A stretch of DNA of 64,000 nucleotides, taken from NCBI GenBank assembly GCA_039105265.1, contig JAPFFF010000011.1, positions 4,092,001 through 4,156,000 on the forward strand, read 5' to 3'. A program made the translations under genes and the position numbers. How positions within the stretch are numbered: the first letter of the stretch is position 1; each line of letters begins with the position of its first letter. The DNA comes from Tritrichomonas musculus. Lineage: Eukaryota > Parabasalia > Tritrichomonadida > Tritrichomonadidae. The notes beneath the pieces are model-generated. The model was given only the letters and a program-made list of their open reading frames with translations, did not search any database and was not told where the DNA came from. Positions 29,297 through 38,200 of the stretch are shown in pieces.

Positions 29297-30667
29297 ATGA
29301 ACTCGCAAAATAATGAATTGAAAGATTATCTTGTTCAGCACGGTTTTAGAAGAGCAGATGTGGAAAGCATGACCGAAAAAGAGCTCATTGAAACTTTTTC
29401 AGTTATTGCAGATTCGGATCAAATTCAACAAAAGAATAAACCTCAATTACCAAAAAGTACGAGCACAAACGCAAGAAAAAAATGTACCACATCTCAACAA
29501 AAAAGCAAAATTATTGATCCAAAATCTGAAAACGGAGGTTTAACTGAAGAAGAAGCTTTGAGAGCCGCGATACAAGCATCAAAAGACAATCAATCAGATG
29601 GCCAAGATATAGATTTTGATTATTATCAGGATCCAAATATTGATCCCCAATCCAAAACAAACAACTCATCACAAGGGATTGCTGGGGTTTTAGGTACTGC
29701 TTTTAAAATGGCTTCTGATGTATTCCGTAATCAGCAAGACCATTTCACTTATTTAAATGAAGTTTTCAACCCCCTACAAAAAAATCAGGGTAAAAATAAT
29801 TCTAATTATCGACCACCATATCAACAAAATAAACCAGAAAATCAAAATTCTTTTGAATATGAAGATTTTATTTTTTCAAGTGATGATAACGATGAACCAC
29901 CGCAAACAAAACAAAAACAAAAGCCAAATTCAAATAATTATTACTATTATCCTCCGCCTAATCGATCAGATAATAATTTTCAATTAAATAATCCACGAAA
30001 TAATAATAATAATTATTTTCCACAAAATCAAGAAGATGACATTCCAATAAATCAAAAAAGTGATTATTTTCATGAGAATGACCAACCTAATAATCATCAA
30101 AAAAATGATGACTTATTTTCATATTCTCAAAATGACGAAAATCAAAATGAGTATGAAAGCGAATCTAGCTCTAGTGATGTCCATCCTGAAATATTTAATG
30201 AAACCAGTAAGATTATTCAACAACAAAATAATGATCTTAAAAAATTAGAAGAAGAAGTTGCTCAAAAAGAACGTGAAGAAGAAGAAAAGAAATTAATGGA
30301 AGATGAGGAACGTAATTTTGAAGAAGCTTGTCAAGTTTCTTTAGCTGATGAGATCATAGATTATCTTGATGCTCTTCAACAAGAGCCACCAGAGCCAAAA
30401 ACTCAAGCTGAAAAAAGAAATATTGCGACACTTTTAGTTACAATTGATAGTAAGAGAAGAGTTACTCGTAGATTCAGCGTGAAAGATAGGGGAATTTATG
30501 TTTATGCCTGGGTTGCTGGACACACATTAGATTCAGATGACAAATTGACATTGGATAATTTTGAATTGAAAATTCCATTTGGAGAAAGAAAGGTGCTTGA
30601 TAAAAATTTGACTCTTGAAGAACAGGGTATTCACGGAAAAGTTAGTTTAATGGTGTCTGAACTTTGA
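29297..30667 (+). CDS. UIM and UBX domain protein (p97/Cdc48 cofactor)
   Basis: A 456-residue protein. The N-terminus (about 5-40) is helical and CUE/UBA-like. There is a ubiquitin-interacting motif at about 80-96 (EEEALRAAIQASKDN) and a second, weaker one near 340 (EEACQVSLADE). The middle is Asn/Gln/Tyr-rich low complexity (about 170-290). A Glu/Lys coiled coil precedes the C-terminal UBX domain at about 375-456 (RNIATLLVTIDSKRR to KVSLMVSEL). UIM plus UBX is the plan of adaptors linking ubiquitylated substrates to Cdc48/p97. The usual FPR p97-touching loop is replaced by a FGERK-like turn, so affinity is uncertain. Confidence 0.8.
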   Translation: MNSQNNELKDYLVQHGFRRADVESMTEKELIETFSVIADSDQIQQKNKPQLPKSTSTNARKKCTTSQQKSKIIDPKSENGGLTEEEALRAAIQASKDNQSDGQDIDFDYYQDPNIDPQSKTNNSSQGIAGVLGTAFKMASDVFRNQQDHFTYLNEVFNPLQKNQGKNNSNYRPPYQQNKPENQNSFEYEDFIFSSDDNDEPPQTKQKQKPNSNNYYYYPPPNRSDNNFQLNNPRNNNNNYFPQNQEDDIPINQKSDYFHENDQPNNHQKNDDLFSYSQNDENQNEYESESSSSDVHPEIFNETSKIIQQQNNDLKKLEEEVAQKEREEEEKKLMEDEERNFEEACQVSLADEIIDYLDALQQEPPEPKTQAEKRNIATLLVTIDSKRRVTRRFSVKDRGIYVYAWVAGHTLDSDDKLTLDNFELKIPFGERKVLDKNLTLEEQGIHGKVSLMVSEL

Positions 30668-31531
30668 GAAACAGTTACTACAAATATTTTTATTATATAA
30701 ATTTGTAAAAAAATTGATTTGCTCTTGCTTTTTTTTTTTTTTTTTTTTTTAACCCTTGTGGACTTTGGACTATTTAATTTTTGGACTTTTTTAGAGGACT
30801 TTTTTAACACTATAAAAATCAAAAAACGTATACTTCTTAGATTTTTTGGACTTTTTAATTTATGAAATCTAATACAATATTTTGAATGATGTACGTTTAA
30901 ATCCGTTTTTATTCAGAATTTTTTTTTACTGAAATTTCAAAAGAAAATTGGATAAATATTTACTCAAAAAATTAATTGAAAAAGTTGGATTTTGAATGCA
31001 TGGACTTTTTTTGGACTTTTGGAGGTTTTCTTGGACTAGGGTCTTTTAAACCTATTTGGTCAAACAAACTGATTCAAATGCCACTTTTTGGACTTAAGGT
31101 ATTTTTTCTGGAAAGGGTTATTTTGATAAATGTTTTTTTCCGTCAATTTTACAACGTACGTTAAAAATCTTCCGTCAATTTCACAACACATGTCATGATT
31201 TTTCAATGACTTTTTTGAATTTTTAAAAATTTGTAATTCTCGCGGACACTTTTTGAATATTTTTTATTAAAAAGTTGTATAAGTAACATTATTTTAACAT
31301 AAAAAGTTATGTTTTCAAAGTATTCAAAAAGTGGCCTTGCTAGAATTATAATTTTTGTAGACTTTAAATAATATTTAAAAAAAAAATATTTATTATAAAG
31401 CATATAATATTTTAATTATTTTATTATGTTTCATTTTATATTTCTTATTTTGTATATATATAAATATATATATTTAGTTTTTGAACTTTTTGTGTGCATA
31501 CTAACCAAATAAGCATTTAATTTATCATTAA
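30668..31531. other. T-rich spacer with TGGACTT repeats
   Basis: Contains a T-run at 30730-30750, about eight scattered copies of TGGACTT or GGACTTTT between 30757 and 31095, a pair of TTCCGTCAATTT(T/C)ACAAC direct repeats at about 31138 and 31170, and the inverted repeat at 31233-31348. No gene was recognised. Confidence 0.5.
31233..31348. repeat. Inverted repeat with CACTTTTTGAATA arms
   Basis: Arms 31247-31259 and 31321-31333 are perfect complements (CACTTTTTGAATA). Weaker matching continues outward through GC and AATTCT on both sides. At about 116 bp it resembles a small MITE or hairpin. The arm begins like the hairpins at 839-953. Confidence 0.55.
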
Positions 31532-31821
31532 CTATTTATCTTGGTAAAATTTTATGATTCCTTCATCAATAACTCGGAAAACGTCTGATGGATAGCCAAG
31601 AACAAAGGTTTTGGGTGTTTCATGAAATGGTAATTGCTGGTATACGAATGTTGAAATTTGTGTTTTATTTTTACATCTGCTATATTTCTTTATGACTTTA
31701 TAATCGTATTTTCGAGTCTTTGTAATATAGCTTGCATCAATTTGAACTCTTGGTGTGCTGTTAATGTTGTATTGATAAAATAATTCACCATTAGTGCAGT
31801 TATGAATATCGATTTTAGGAG
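31532..31821 (-). pseudogene. 3' part of SWIM/MULE-like ORF split by the Polinton
   Basis: This is the downstream 96 codons of an ORF whose upstream part is at 53451-53826. After skipping the Polinton and one copy of the 6-bp duplication, the two parts join in the same frame without a stop and end at TAA 31532. The segment is of mixed composition (SPKIDIHNCTNGELFYQYN near its start, FHETPKTFVLGYPSDVF near its end) with no separate domain recognised. It is not expected to be translated on its own, although a TIR-derived ATG at 31933 lies in frame with it. Confidence 0.75.
31816..31821. repeat. Left target-site duplication TAGGAG
   Basis: TAGGAG directly abuts the left Polinton end and is repeated exactly at 53451-53456 next to the right end. 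Six base pairs is the usual Polinton/Maverick duplication length. Confidence 0.95.
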
Positions 31822-32190
31822 AGTAGTATATGTGAGGGCTTTTGGGCAGGGGATTAAAAAATGACCCCCTCGTCATAGGATTTACAGACCCCAAACATCG
31901 GCGCCATGACTCAAAAAATCGCCACTTTTTCAAAATTAGCCCCTCATTTCATTCAAAAATCGGGTAGACACTTTTGAATCTTCATCTTTGAATCTTCATC
32001 TTTGAACTTGTTTAGTAGTATATATCAGTCGGTTTCCGTCGAGCTAAAGCCCGCCGTCAACACGACTAATGAACAAAAATAATATGAACTCATTTAATGA
32101 TTACCATCAATTGATGTTTCATTTATTAGACAGTTCATTTAATTCATTCTCAAGTTGATGAACTTTATTTTTGAGGCTGTTGATGTCTTC
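31822..32190. repeat. Left Polinton terminal inverted repeat
   Basis: 369 bp, the reverse complement of 53082-53450 with a single difference (32161 against 53111) and no indels by direct reading. It contains a 14-bp tandem duplication (ATCTTCATCTTTGA, around 31978-32005) and a second internal AGTAGTATAT at about 32014. It includes an outward-facing ATG at 31933 and the end of a truncated copy of the right-end gene. Confidence 0.95.
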
Positions 32191-32217
32191 AATGACGTTT
32201 TTATTTTTTAATTTCAT
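32119..32217 (-). CDS. Truncated 32-residue copy of the right-end coiled-coil ORF
   Basis: The left TIR carries the last 26 codons or so of the gene at 52926-53153, because the TIR boundary falls inside that gene. Here a different 5' part supplies an ATG at 32217 (MKLKNKNV) before the shared EDINSLKNKVHQLENELNEL tail. It is a short open frame of uncertain expression, and may be a by-product of TIR extension by gene conversion. Confidence 0.35.
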   Translation of the reverse strand: MKLKNKNVIEDINSLKNKVHQLENELNELSNK

Positions 32218-32226
32218 GATAAAGAC

Positions 32227-32685
32227 ATGACAACACCAAAGGTTTATGATTACATCAATTCACTTATTGATATGTTGGATGAATCAGAGAAGTTCAAACA
32301 ATGTGATTTCTCAATTCTGTGTGATAGATATCCAATACCTTGTGGAAAGGCTGCATATAAAGCTAAAGTGTTGTACATATCATTGAAGAACAAAGAGAAT
32401 GAATTCAAACGATTCTATCACGACAAGATAGTCGACCTCGAGCTCGAATATATAACACTAACATCAAATGTTAGAAGAAGGATATCAACAACGTCAATTG
32501 AGTTCTTCGTTGAAGGTTCAAGTGAAGAACAATCATTTAAAGAATATAAGTATTATAATTACAGTATCAGAAAGGCAACAGATAAGAAAACAAAGGAACT
32601 CATTGAACAGATGAGACAAAAATATAATATCAATACACCTCATCTGTTTGTTGGTGTTCAACAACAAATTGTATTAGATGAATGA
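32227..32685 (+). CDS. Polinton ORF, 152 residues, unknown
   Basis: A clean ATG-to-stop frame just inside the left TIR. It is mixed alpha/beta with many charged residues (VYDYINSLIDMLDESEKF at the start, LIEQMRQKYNINTPHLFVG near the end). It overlaps the last 12 bases of the convergent ATPase gene. No domain was recognised. Position and composition support a real accessory gene. Confidence 0.6.
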   Translation: MTTPKVYDYINSLIDMLDESEKFKQCDFSILCDRYPIPCGKAAYKAKVLYISLKNKENEFKRFYHDKIVDLELEYITLTSNVRRRISTTSIEFFVEGSSEEQSFKEYKYYNYSIRKATDKKTKELIEQMRQKYNINTPHLFVGVQQQIVLDE

Positions 32686-33588
32686 AAGGTTATTAGTTCG
32701 AACATTGACTAAAACGAATTGATGTGCTTTCATTGTTCTGTATCGATTCCATAACTCTTCGAACTCTATTGGGAATGGAACTTGTTGATATATGTAGCCA
32801 AGTTTCTGTCGTGAATAACCACTAAAGATGAAGAATGATGTTGCATTATTTTTCCATTCTGTTGTTAAAGCTTTGAAGAACTGGATGTTAACGAATATGA
32901 TTAGATTCTTATGTCGAAGCTGACTGATGGTATTGATAAAATAGGATGATTTAATTAGTTTCGATTTCAAAAAGTCCTCACAAAGAATGATAGTATTTAG
33001 CGGTTTATTTGGTTGACCTAGTTTATTGATATGAAGAAACTCAAACATATCGTTTAACTTCTTTTCATCGATTACTATTTTTGGTGTTGATGAATATTTG
33101 TTATACAATTCTTTATATAAATCAAGTTGTTTAAGATATTCTTCAGCATTGCTGTCAGCAACAGTTTTTATTGGTAGCTGTATCAATTCGCGTTGGCTTT
33201 CGAATGTAGCATCGTTAATTGTTCCGTTTCGTGATACATAAACAATTAAATGAAAGCCAGCGTTCTTCATTCGAGACATTTGAATAACATCTCGTAGCAT
33301 TATATGACTCTTTCCTTTACCTTGCTGACCAACGAGTATGTTCAATGAATTGTAATATGAATAAATACCGTTTGCGATTGGTCTGATTGATTCGTTTTTT
33401 ATTTTTGATTCATTGCGTTGATAAGCTTTATTCATCTCATCATCAATATTAAATGTCTTTTCATTAACTGTTGGCTTGAATGATTCATATTCAAATGCAA
33501 AACTCATTTGGTCATCATCATAATCAGAGCTATTAGAGAATAAAATCTCTTTGTAATTAAACTGAGTGGGTTTCATGAAACCTTTCAT
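32674..33588 (-). CDS. Polinton genome-packaging ATPase (FtsK/HerA type)
   Basis: A 304-residue P-loop ATPase. Walker A is GQQGKGKSH at about 87-95, preceded by a beta strand (YYNSLNILV). Walker B is TIILCEDF at about 197-204. A later 'SQLRHKNLIIFVN' strand with a conserved Gln-like sensor position follows. Polinton and PRD1-like virus ATPases of this length translocate DNA into capsids. It is the first gene of a leftward block (33613, 33755, 34385, 34669), the usual neighbourhood of packaging genes. Confidence 0.85.
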   Translation of the reverse strand: MKGFMKPTQFNYKEILFSNSSDYDDDQMSFAFEYESFKPTVNEKTFNIDDEMNKAYQRNESKIKNESIRPIANGIYSYYNSLNILVGQQGKGKSHIMLRDVIQMSRMKNAGFHLIVYVSRNGTINDATFESQRELIQLPIKTVADSNAEEYLKQLDLYKELYNKYSSTPKIVIDEKKLNDMFEFLHINKLGQPNKPLNTIILCEDFLKSKLIKSSYFINTISQLRHKNLIIFVNIQFFKALTTEWKNNATSFFIFSGYSRQKLGYIYQQVPFPIEFEELWNRYRTMKAHQFVLVNVRTNNLSFI

Positions 33589-33612
33589 TTCTTTAGTTTT
33601 CGTTAAAGCTCT

Positions 33613-33744
33613 TCATGAATACATTTTTGTTCTTATCTCTTCACTGAGTTCTGGTTCTTTGTCAGGCATCATTAATGATACTTCAACAAGCTTCACTAAA
33701 AATAAACCTGTTAATAATGAAACCACTAATATTTCATATATCAT
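33613..33744 (-). CDS. 43-residue membrane protein
   Basis: ATG 33744 to TGA 33613, lying 24 bases ahead of the ATPase start in the same direction. One N-terminal membrane span (EILVVSLLTGLFLVKLV, residues 4-20) is followed by an acidic tail (MPDKEPELSEEIRTK). A comparable 46-residue membrane ORF sits beside the capsid-like gene of the second Polinton fragment (55023-55163). Polintons and related viruses often carry such small membrane proteins; the role is unknown. Confidence 0.55.
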   Translation of the reverse strand: MIYEILVVSLLTGLFLVKLVEVSLMMPDKEPELSEEIRTKMYS

Positions 33745-33754
33745 TTATTAGTTT

Positions 33755-34330
33755 TTAAATACATGTTTTTAATGAAATGTTGTGTCTAATGAGTTCGGTA
33801 TAAATGCTATTATATTTGTATTTCAAGTCATTTGATTCATTATTTTTGTACACCAAAATCCTATCAATCAAAAGATATTTGGAACGAGAAACGCAACCAT
33901 TACACGCACAATCATCATTGACAATCAATTCAACTTTATCAGCTTGTGTTAGTAATTTGATGAGTTCCATTAATGTATTTGAATGACAAATCAATAAATC
34001 ATTGACTTTTATTGGATTGGTTTCATAGATGGATAATAATATCTCAAGGAATTTGTTTTTGGTTTCAAGTTCTGTTATATCAGCTCCAATATCACTGATA
34101 CCTCTTTCTAGGGAAACGTTGTTTGTTGGATGCTGTGATTGATATACTCCACTCATCTGAGGTATAGTAAAATTTGTGGCTTGAGATGATTGTGGTAATG
34201 GTTGAACTGATGGATATTCAACTGGTTGTGGTTGCTTTGGTTTGATGTTTATATTAATACTGGTTGATTGTTCCTGCTTAACTGATGCATCGTTCTCGCT
34301 ACTTAATATACGAGCTTTTGATAATGCCAT
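33755..34330 (-). CDS. Polinton ORF, 191 residues, unknown
   Basis: ATG 34330. Residues 1-75 are Gln/Pro/Ser-rich and probably disordered (QPQPVEYPSVQPLPQSS). Residues 85-130 are helical (ITELETKNKFLEILLSIY). After that comes a cysteine cluster CACNGC and a beta-rich end (LLIDRILVYKNN). It is encoded 10 bases ahead of the 43-residue membrane ORF, so probably co-expressed with the packaging block. Function unknown. Confidence 0.6.
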   Translation of the reverse strand: MALSKARILSSENDASVKQEQSTSININIKPKQPQPVEYPSVQPLPQSSQATNFTIPQMSGVYQSQHPTNNVSLERGISDIGADITELETKNKFLEILLSIYETNPIKVNDLLICHSNTLMELIKLLTQADKVELIVNDDCACNGCVSRSKYLLIDRILVYKNNESNDLKYKYNSIYTELIRHNISLKTCI

Positions 34331-34384
34331 GAATGTTTGAATAAAAATAAAACAACATCAATGATGAGTCATTCAATGATTCAT

Positions 34385-34630
34385 TTACAAAGTCATCTGT
34401 TCAGCTGATTTGATACGTTCATCAATAGCTCTTAATTGTATTTTAATCGATTCAATATCATTAAATAGTTGTTTATATATTGTCAATGTGTGAATCATCT
34501 TATCAAACTTTCCGTTTAATGCGTCATCTTCAGAATTCATGCATTCATTGAATATCTTATCCTTTACCCTTCTAAACTGAGCGTGTAAAGCTGAAGAATC
34601 ACAACTCAAACCATTAATTGCACTATTCAT
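34385..34630 (-). CDS. Polinton ORF, 81 residues, helical
   Basis: Translation from ATG 34630; the frame opens further upstream but without an ATG. Almost entirely helical, with coiled-coil heptads near the end (LFNDIESIKIQLRAIDERI). A TTTATTTTTG-like element lies about 10-20 bases upstream. Unknown; a small virion or scaffold component is possible. Confidence 0.5.
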   Translation of the reverse strand: MNSAINGLSCDSSALHAQFRRVKDKIFNECMNSEDDALNGKFDKMIHTLTIYKQLFNDIESIKIQLRAIDERIKSAEQMTL

Positions 34631-34668
34631 TTTAAACCAAAAATAAAACTTCAAATGATTCAATGAAT

Positions 34669-35172
34669 TCAAATCAATTGTGGTCTTCTTTGATTGTTAT
34701 TGTTATTGTTATCATTGTCATCATCATCATTGTCATGAGCCTGTTGCCTTTTCAATGTGAGAATCTTGTTAACCATGTACGTTGATATATTTATGTTTAA
34801 ATGCTTTTTGATTAATAGTTTTGTGTATGATGCTTGTTTATGTGCTGGCAACTTATTAATTTCATTCATTCGTTCTTCATCAAGGAACTGCATGACTAAT
34901 TCACGGTCATGAGCGTTTAAGAACTTTGATGAATTGAATAAGGAGCGCTTTGGTTTATCACTTTTTGGTGTTATATCATTCAATAAACTATTTTGTTCAG
35001 AGAAATGGGGTAGATTTTCATCATCTGATGATGAATCATTATTGTCATTGTCAAATGAAACGTTATTCACAAGGTTCCTGAAAGCTTCATTATCATCTGA
35101 TTTAGCAATCAATATCGTTAACAAATGACGGATTGCATCAACATGTTTCAATATCTCTATTAATTCTGTCAT
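34669..35172 (-). CDS. Polinton ORF, 167 residues, acidic and helical
   Basis: Starts at ATG 35172, the first ATG in the frame. An N-terminal helix (TELIEILKHVDAIRHLLTIL) is followed by a Ser/Asp-rich linker, a basic patch with KPKRSLFNSSKFLNAHDREL, a helical part, and a terminal Asp/Asn run encoded by a GTT/ATT-type microsatellite. It is transcribed divergently from PolB across 86 bp. No family was recognised. Confidence 0.55.
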   Translation of the reverse strand: MTELIEILKHVDAIRHLLTILIAKSDDNEAFRNLVNNVSFDNDNNDSSSDDENLPHFSEQNSLLNDITPKSDKPKRSLFNSSKFLNAHDRELVMQFLDEERMNEINKLPAHKQASYTKLLIKKHLNINISTYMVNKILTLKRQQAHDNDDDDNDNNNNNNQRRPQLI

Positions 35173-35258
35173 TTCAATGAAATAAAAAACCTGAATTATT
35201 TTTTTTGATTTAACATTTTTCAAATTTCAAATAATTTGATTTTTTAATTATATCATAA

Positions 35259-38200
35259 ATGAGTTCGCGTTATTACTATCAAAAAGATACCAAATCATTT
35301 GTTATTGAACAAATCAGGTATATCAATAATGAACTTCAATTAAAACCTCGCTTGTCAACATCTAAACCTTCTGATTATGATGTTAAACACTTCAAATCAA
35401 TCTTAGAAAACTATCTAACTTCATTCGGTTTTAGAGAACATGAAGGTGATAGAATCAATGATACAACAATATTAGCTTTCGTCAATAGAATGAAGAAAGA
35501 AGCAGAAGAACAAGAAGAAGAGGAGGAAGAGGAACAATTTGAAGAAGAAGAACAAGATGATGAACAAAAACTAAAACAAAAACAAATCGAGGACAACATT
35601 AAAATTGCTCATGATGCACTCAACAAAGCCCTTCAATTAATTAAATCTGAAAATATATTATTGAGACCATTACCACCAAAGACAAACAAACAACCTCAAC
35701 GATATGAAGATATTCGATTCAACAATGAAAATGCTGAATTAATTGAATACATCAAAAAGTTTGGCTATAAAGGTGTTCATTCAAAACATGATTCATATTT
35801 CATAATCAATGAACCTGAAAACTTTGATGAAGCCGTCGAAGCATGCAGTCATTTCATTGACCAATTCCCAAATGATAGTGAAAAGGTTGAACGATTAGAT
35901 GAAGACAGTAAAGAACCAATCAAAATATATTACAAAAACGGAGTTTCATCAATTGAAGACATCAATGAATATTTAACTGAGACAGTGTTTAAACAAGAAG
36001 TGAAACCGTTCAAAATATATTTTCAATTGACAGGCATATTTGAGATACCGCCCAAGAATGAAAACGAAAGATATACGTATGAAGCAAGTGAAATCAAATG
36101 GAAGAACTATAAATCATCAATTCCGATAATAGTTAGAGAGAGTAAAGATATTGATAAAGTTAAACTGTATGTTGAATCAAAAATACATGAATATGAAACC
36201 ACTACTTCAAACATCAAATTGTGTATTGTTTGGTCAGTATCGTTTACAATTTCACGAGTCGTTAAGATAACGGGTAAGATTGATGAAGTTTCAGAATTGT
36301 TTGGCAAAAATAAATATATCATTATTGATAACGTTGATGATTGTTTGTGTTGGTATCGATTTCTTGCTTGTTGTTTGAATAAAGAATTAATGAAAAGACC
36401 TTTTACAATCTCAGACCGAACAGCAGCAGCAAAGAAAATATTATGTGATGAACACGGTTTGAGCTATACAAAGAAACCTTCAAAAGCAGCAAAGCAATTC
36501 ATCAACTCGTTTAAAGGTATCACGATTGAAGAAATGAAAGAATCAGCCAAGAAGCATAACATCAATGTCAACATTTATGAATACAACCAAACTGAAACAG
36601 ATAAAAAAGGCTTTTTCGATTTACAAGACCAATGGCATAACACTGACGATAACAATAAAACGTTTTCAGCCCTGTTGTATTCAAAGGATAAGATACTTCA
36701 CATAATGTACATCATCAACGCTGAAGCATTAACAAATATTCATATTTGTCCTCATTGTGGTTCATACATTCACAAAGGAAATCACAATATTGACAGATTC
36801 AACAGACATGTAGATAAATGTGATGGCAAATTCAAAAAGGATTTCATACCTTCACGAGAAGCTTTACCATATTGTCCACACATTTTAAACAATCCTGTTT
36901 ATTTGTATTGTCTTTCATATGAACTTGAATGGAAGCCAACAATTCATTATATCACTTATGATTTTGAAACAATGGAACAAAAGATTGAAAAGAAAGTCAG
37001 TGATAAATCAGTTATCAATTCTCGATTGATTCCTTTGAGTGTTTCATCATGTGTGAAGCTTGATAAAGGATTGATAACAAAGAACTTTGATATAAGAACA
37101 AATGACTTCATTGCCAAATGGATTGACTGGTTATTTGTTGCTGGCTGTGATGTGTATGCTGATAAGTTGAATCATTTAAAATCATTCATTAAAGATAAAT
37201 CGGAAGAAGAACTCAATAAAATAGATTCATCATTGAAAACAATAACAGTATTCGGTTTTAATTCATCACGATTTGATTCAAACTTATTCAAAGAGCAATT
37301 GATTAAAAATCATTGGTCAATCGATAGCGGAATGATTGGAACTGCTACATCATTGAAACAATTCATATTGAAGTCATCAAAGTACCCTATTCGATTGAGG
37401 TTCATTGACGCACAAGCATTTGTTGCTGGAGGAACACTCAAACAGTTTGGAATCGATTTTGGCGGTATATCTAACAGTTCGAAAGGTGTCTTTCCTTATG
37501 AAGCAATCAACAGTGAAAATTATAATGAAGTGTTGTCAAAGAGTGAACCATTTGAATATGAAGACTTTTACAGTTATCTCAATCAAAAGAATCCTTTAAC
37601 AAAAGCTGATTATGAAGAGTATTTGATTGATTCAAAGAGGTTTGCAACACGTTGGGATTATTTGTTATCATACAATGACAATGATGTTGAAATGATGATT
37701 AAACCTATTGACAACCTTATTCAAATGAATGCTGAATATAAAGTTGATTTGATTAGCAATCTTTCGTTATCAAAGAATGCTTCATGTATCAAATATGCTC
37801 TTGCTTACAAAGATTTCAACCCGAAGAACGACTATGAAATCATCAACAAGATGAATACATTCAAACCAACAATGAAATGGTGGTTAAATAAATGTGATAA
37901 TTATCGAAAGCAAGACATGAAACATAATTTTTGCTCGCAAAAAGGCGATTCATCGCTTCAATCAAATCAAAATCAACGAGATATTTCAAAATGTGTTAGT
38001 GAAAAGGATTTCGAAGCATTCATGAAATTGTATGAATCAAATGAAACAGGTAAATGTCATTTATGTGGTGAACACTTTACTTACAACAACAAACCGACAC
38101 TTGACAGAATAGATAACAACAAAGGACATCAGATTGATAACTGTTTACTTGCTTGTGCTGAATGTAATCGTTTACGACAACGTGATGATGACAAGATAAC

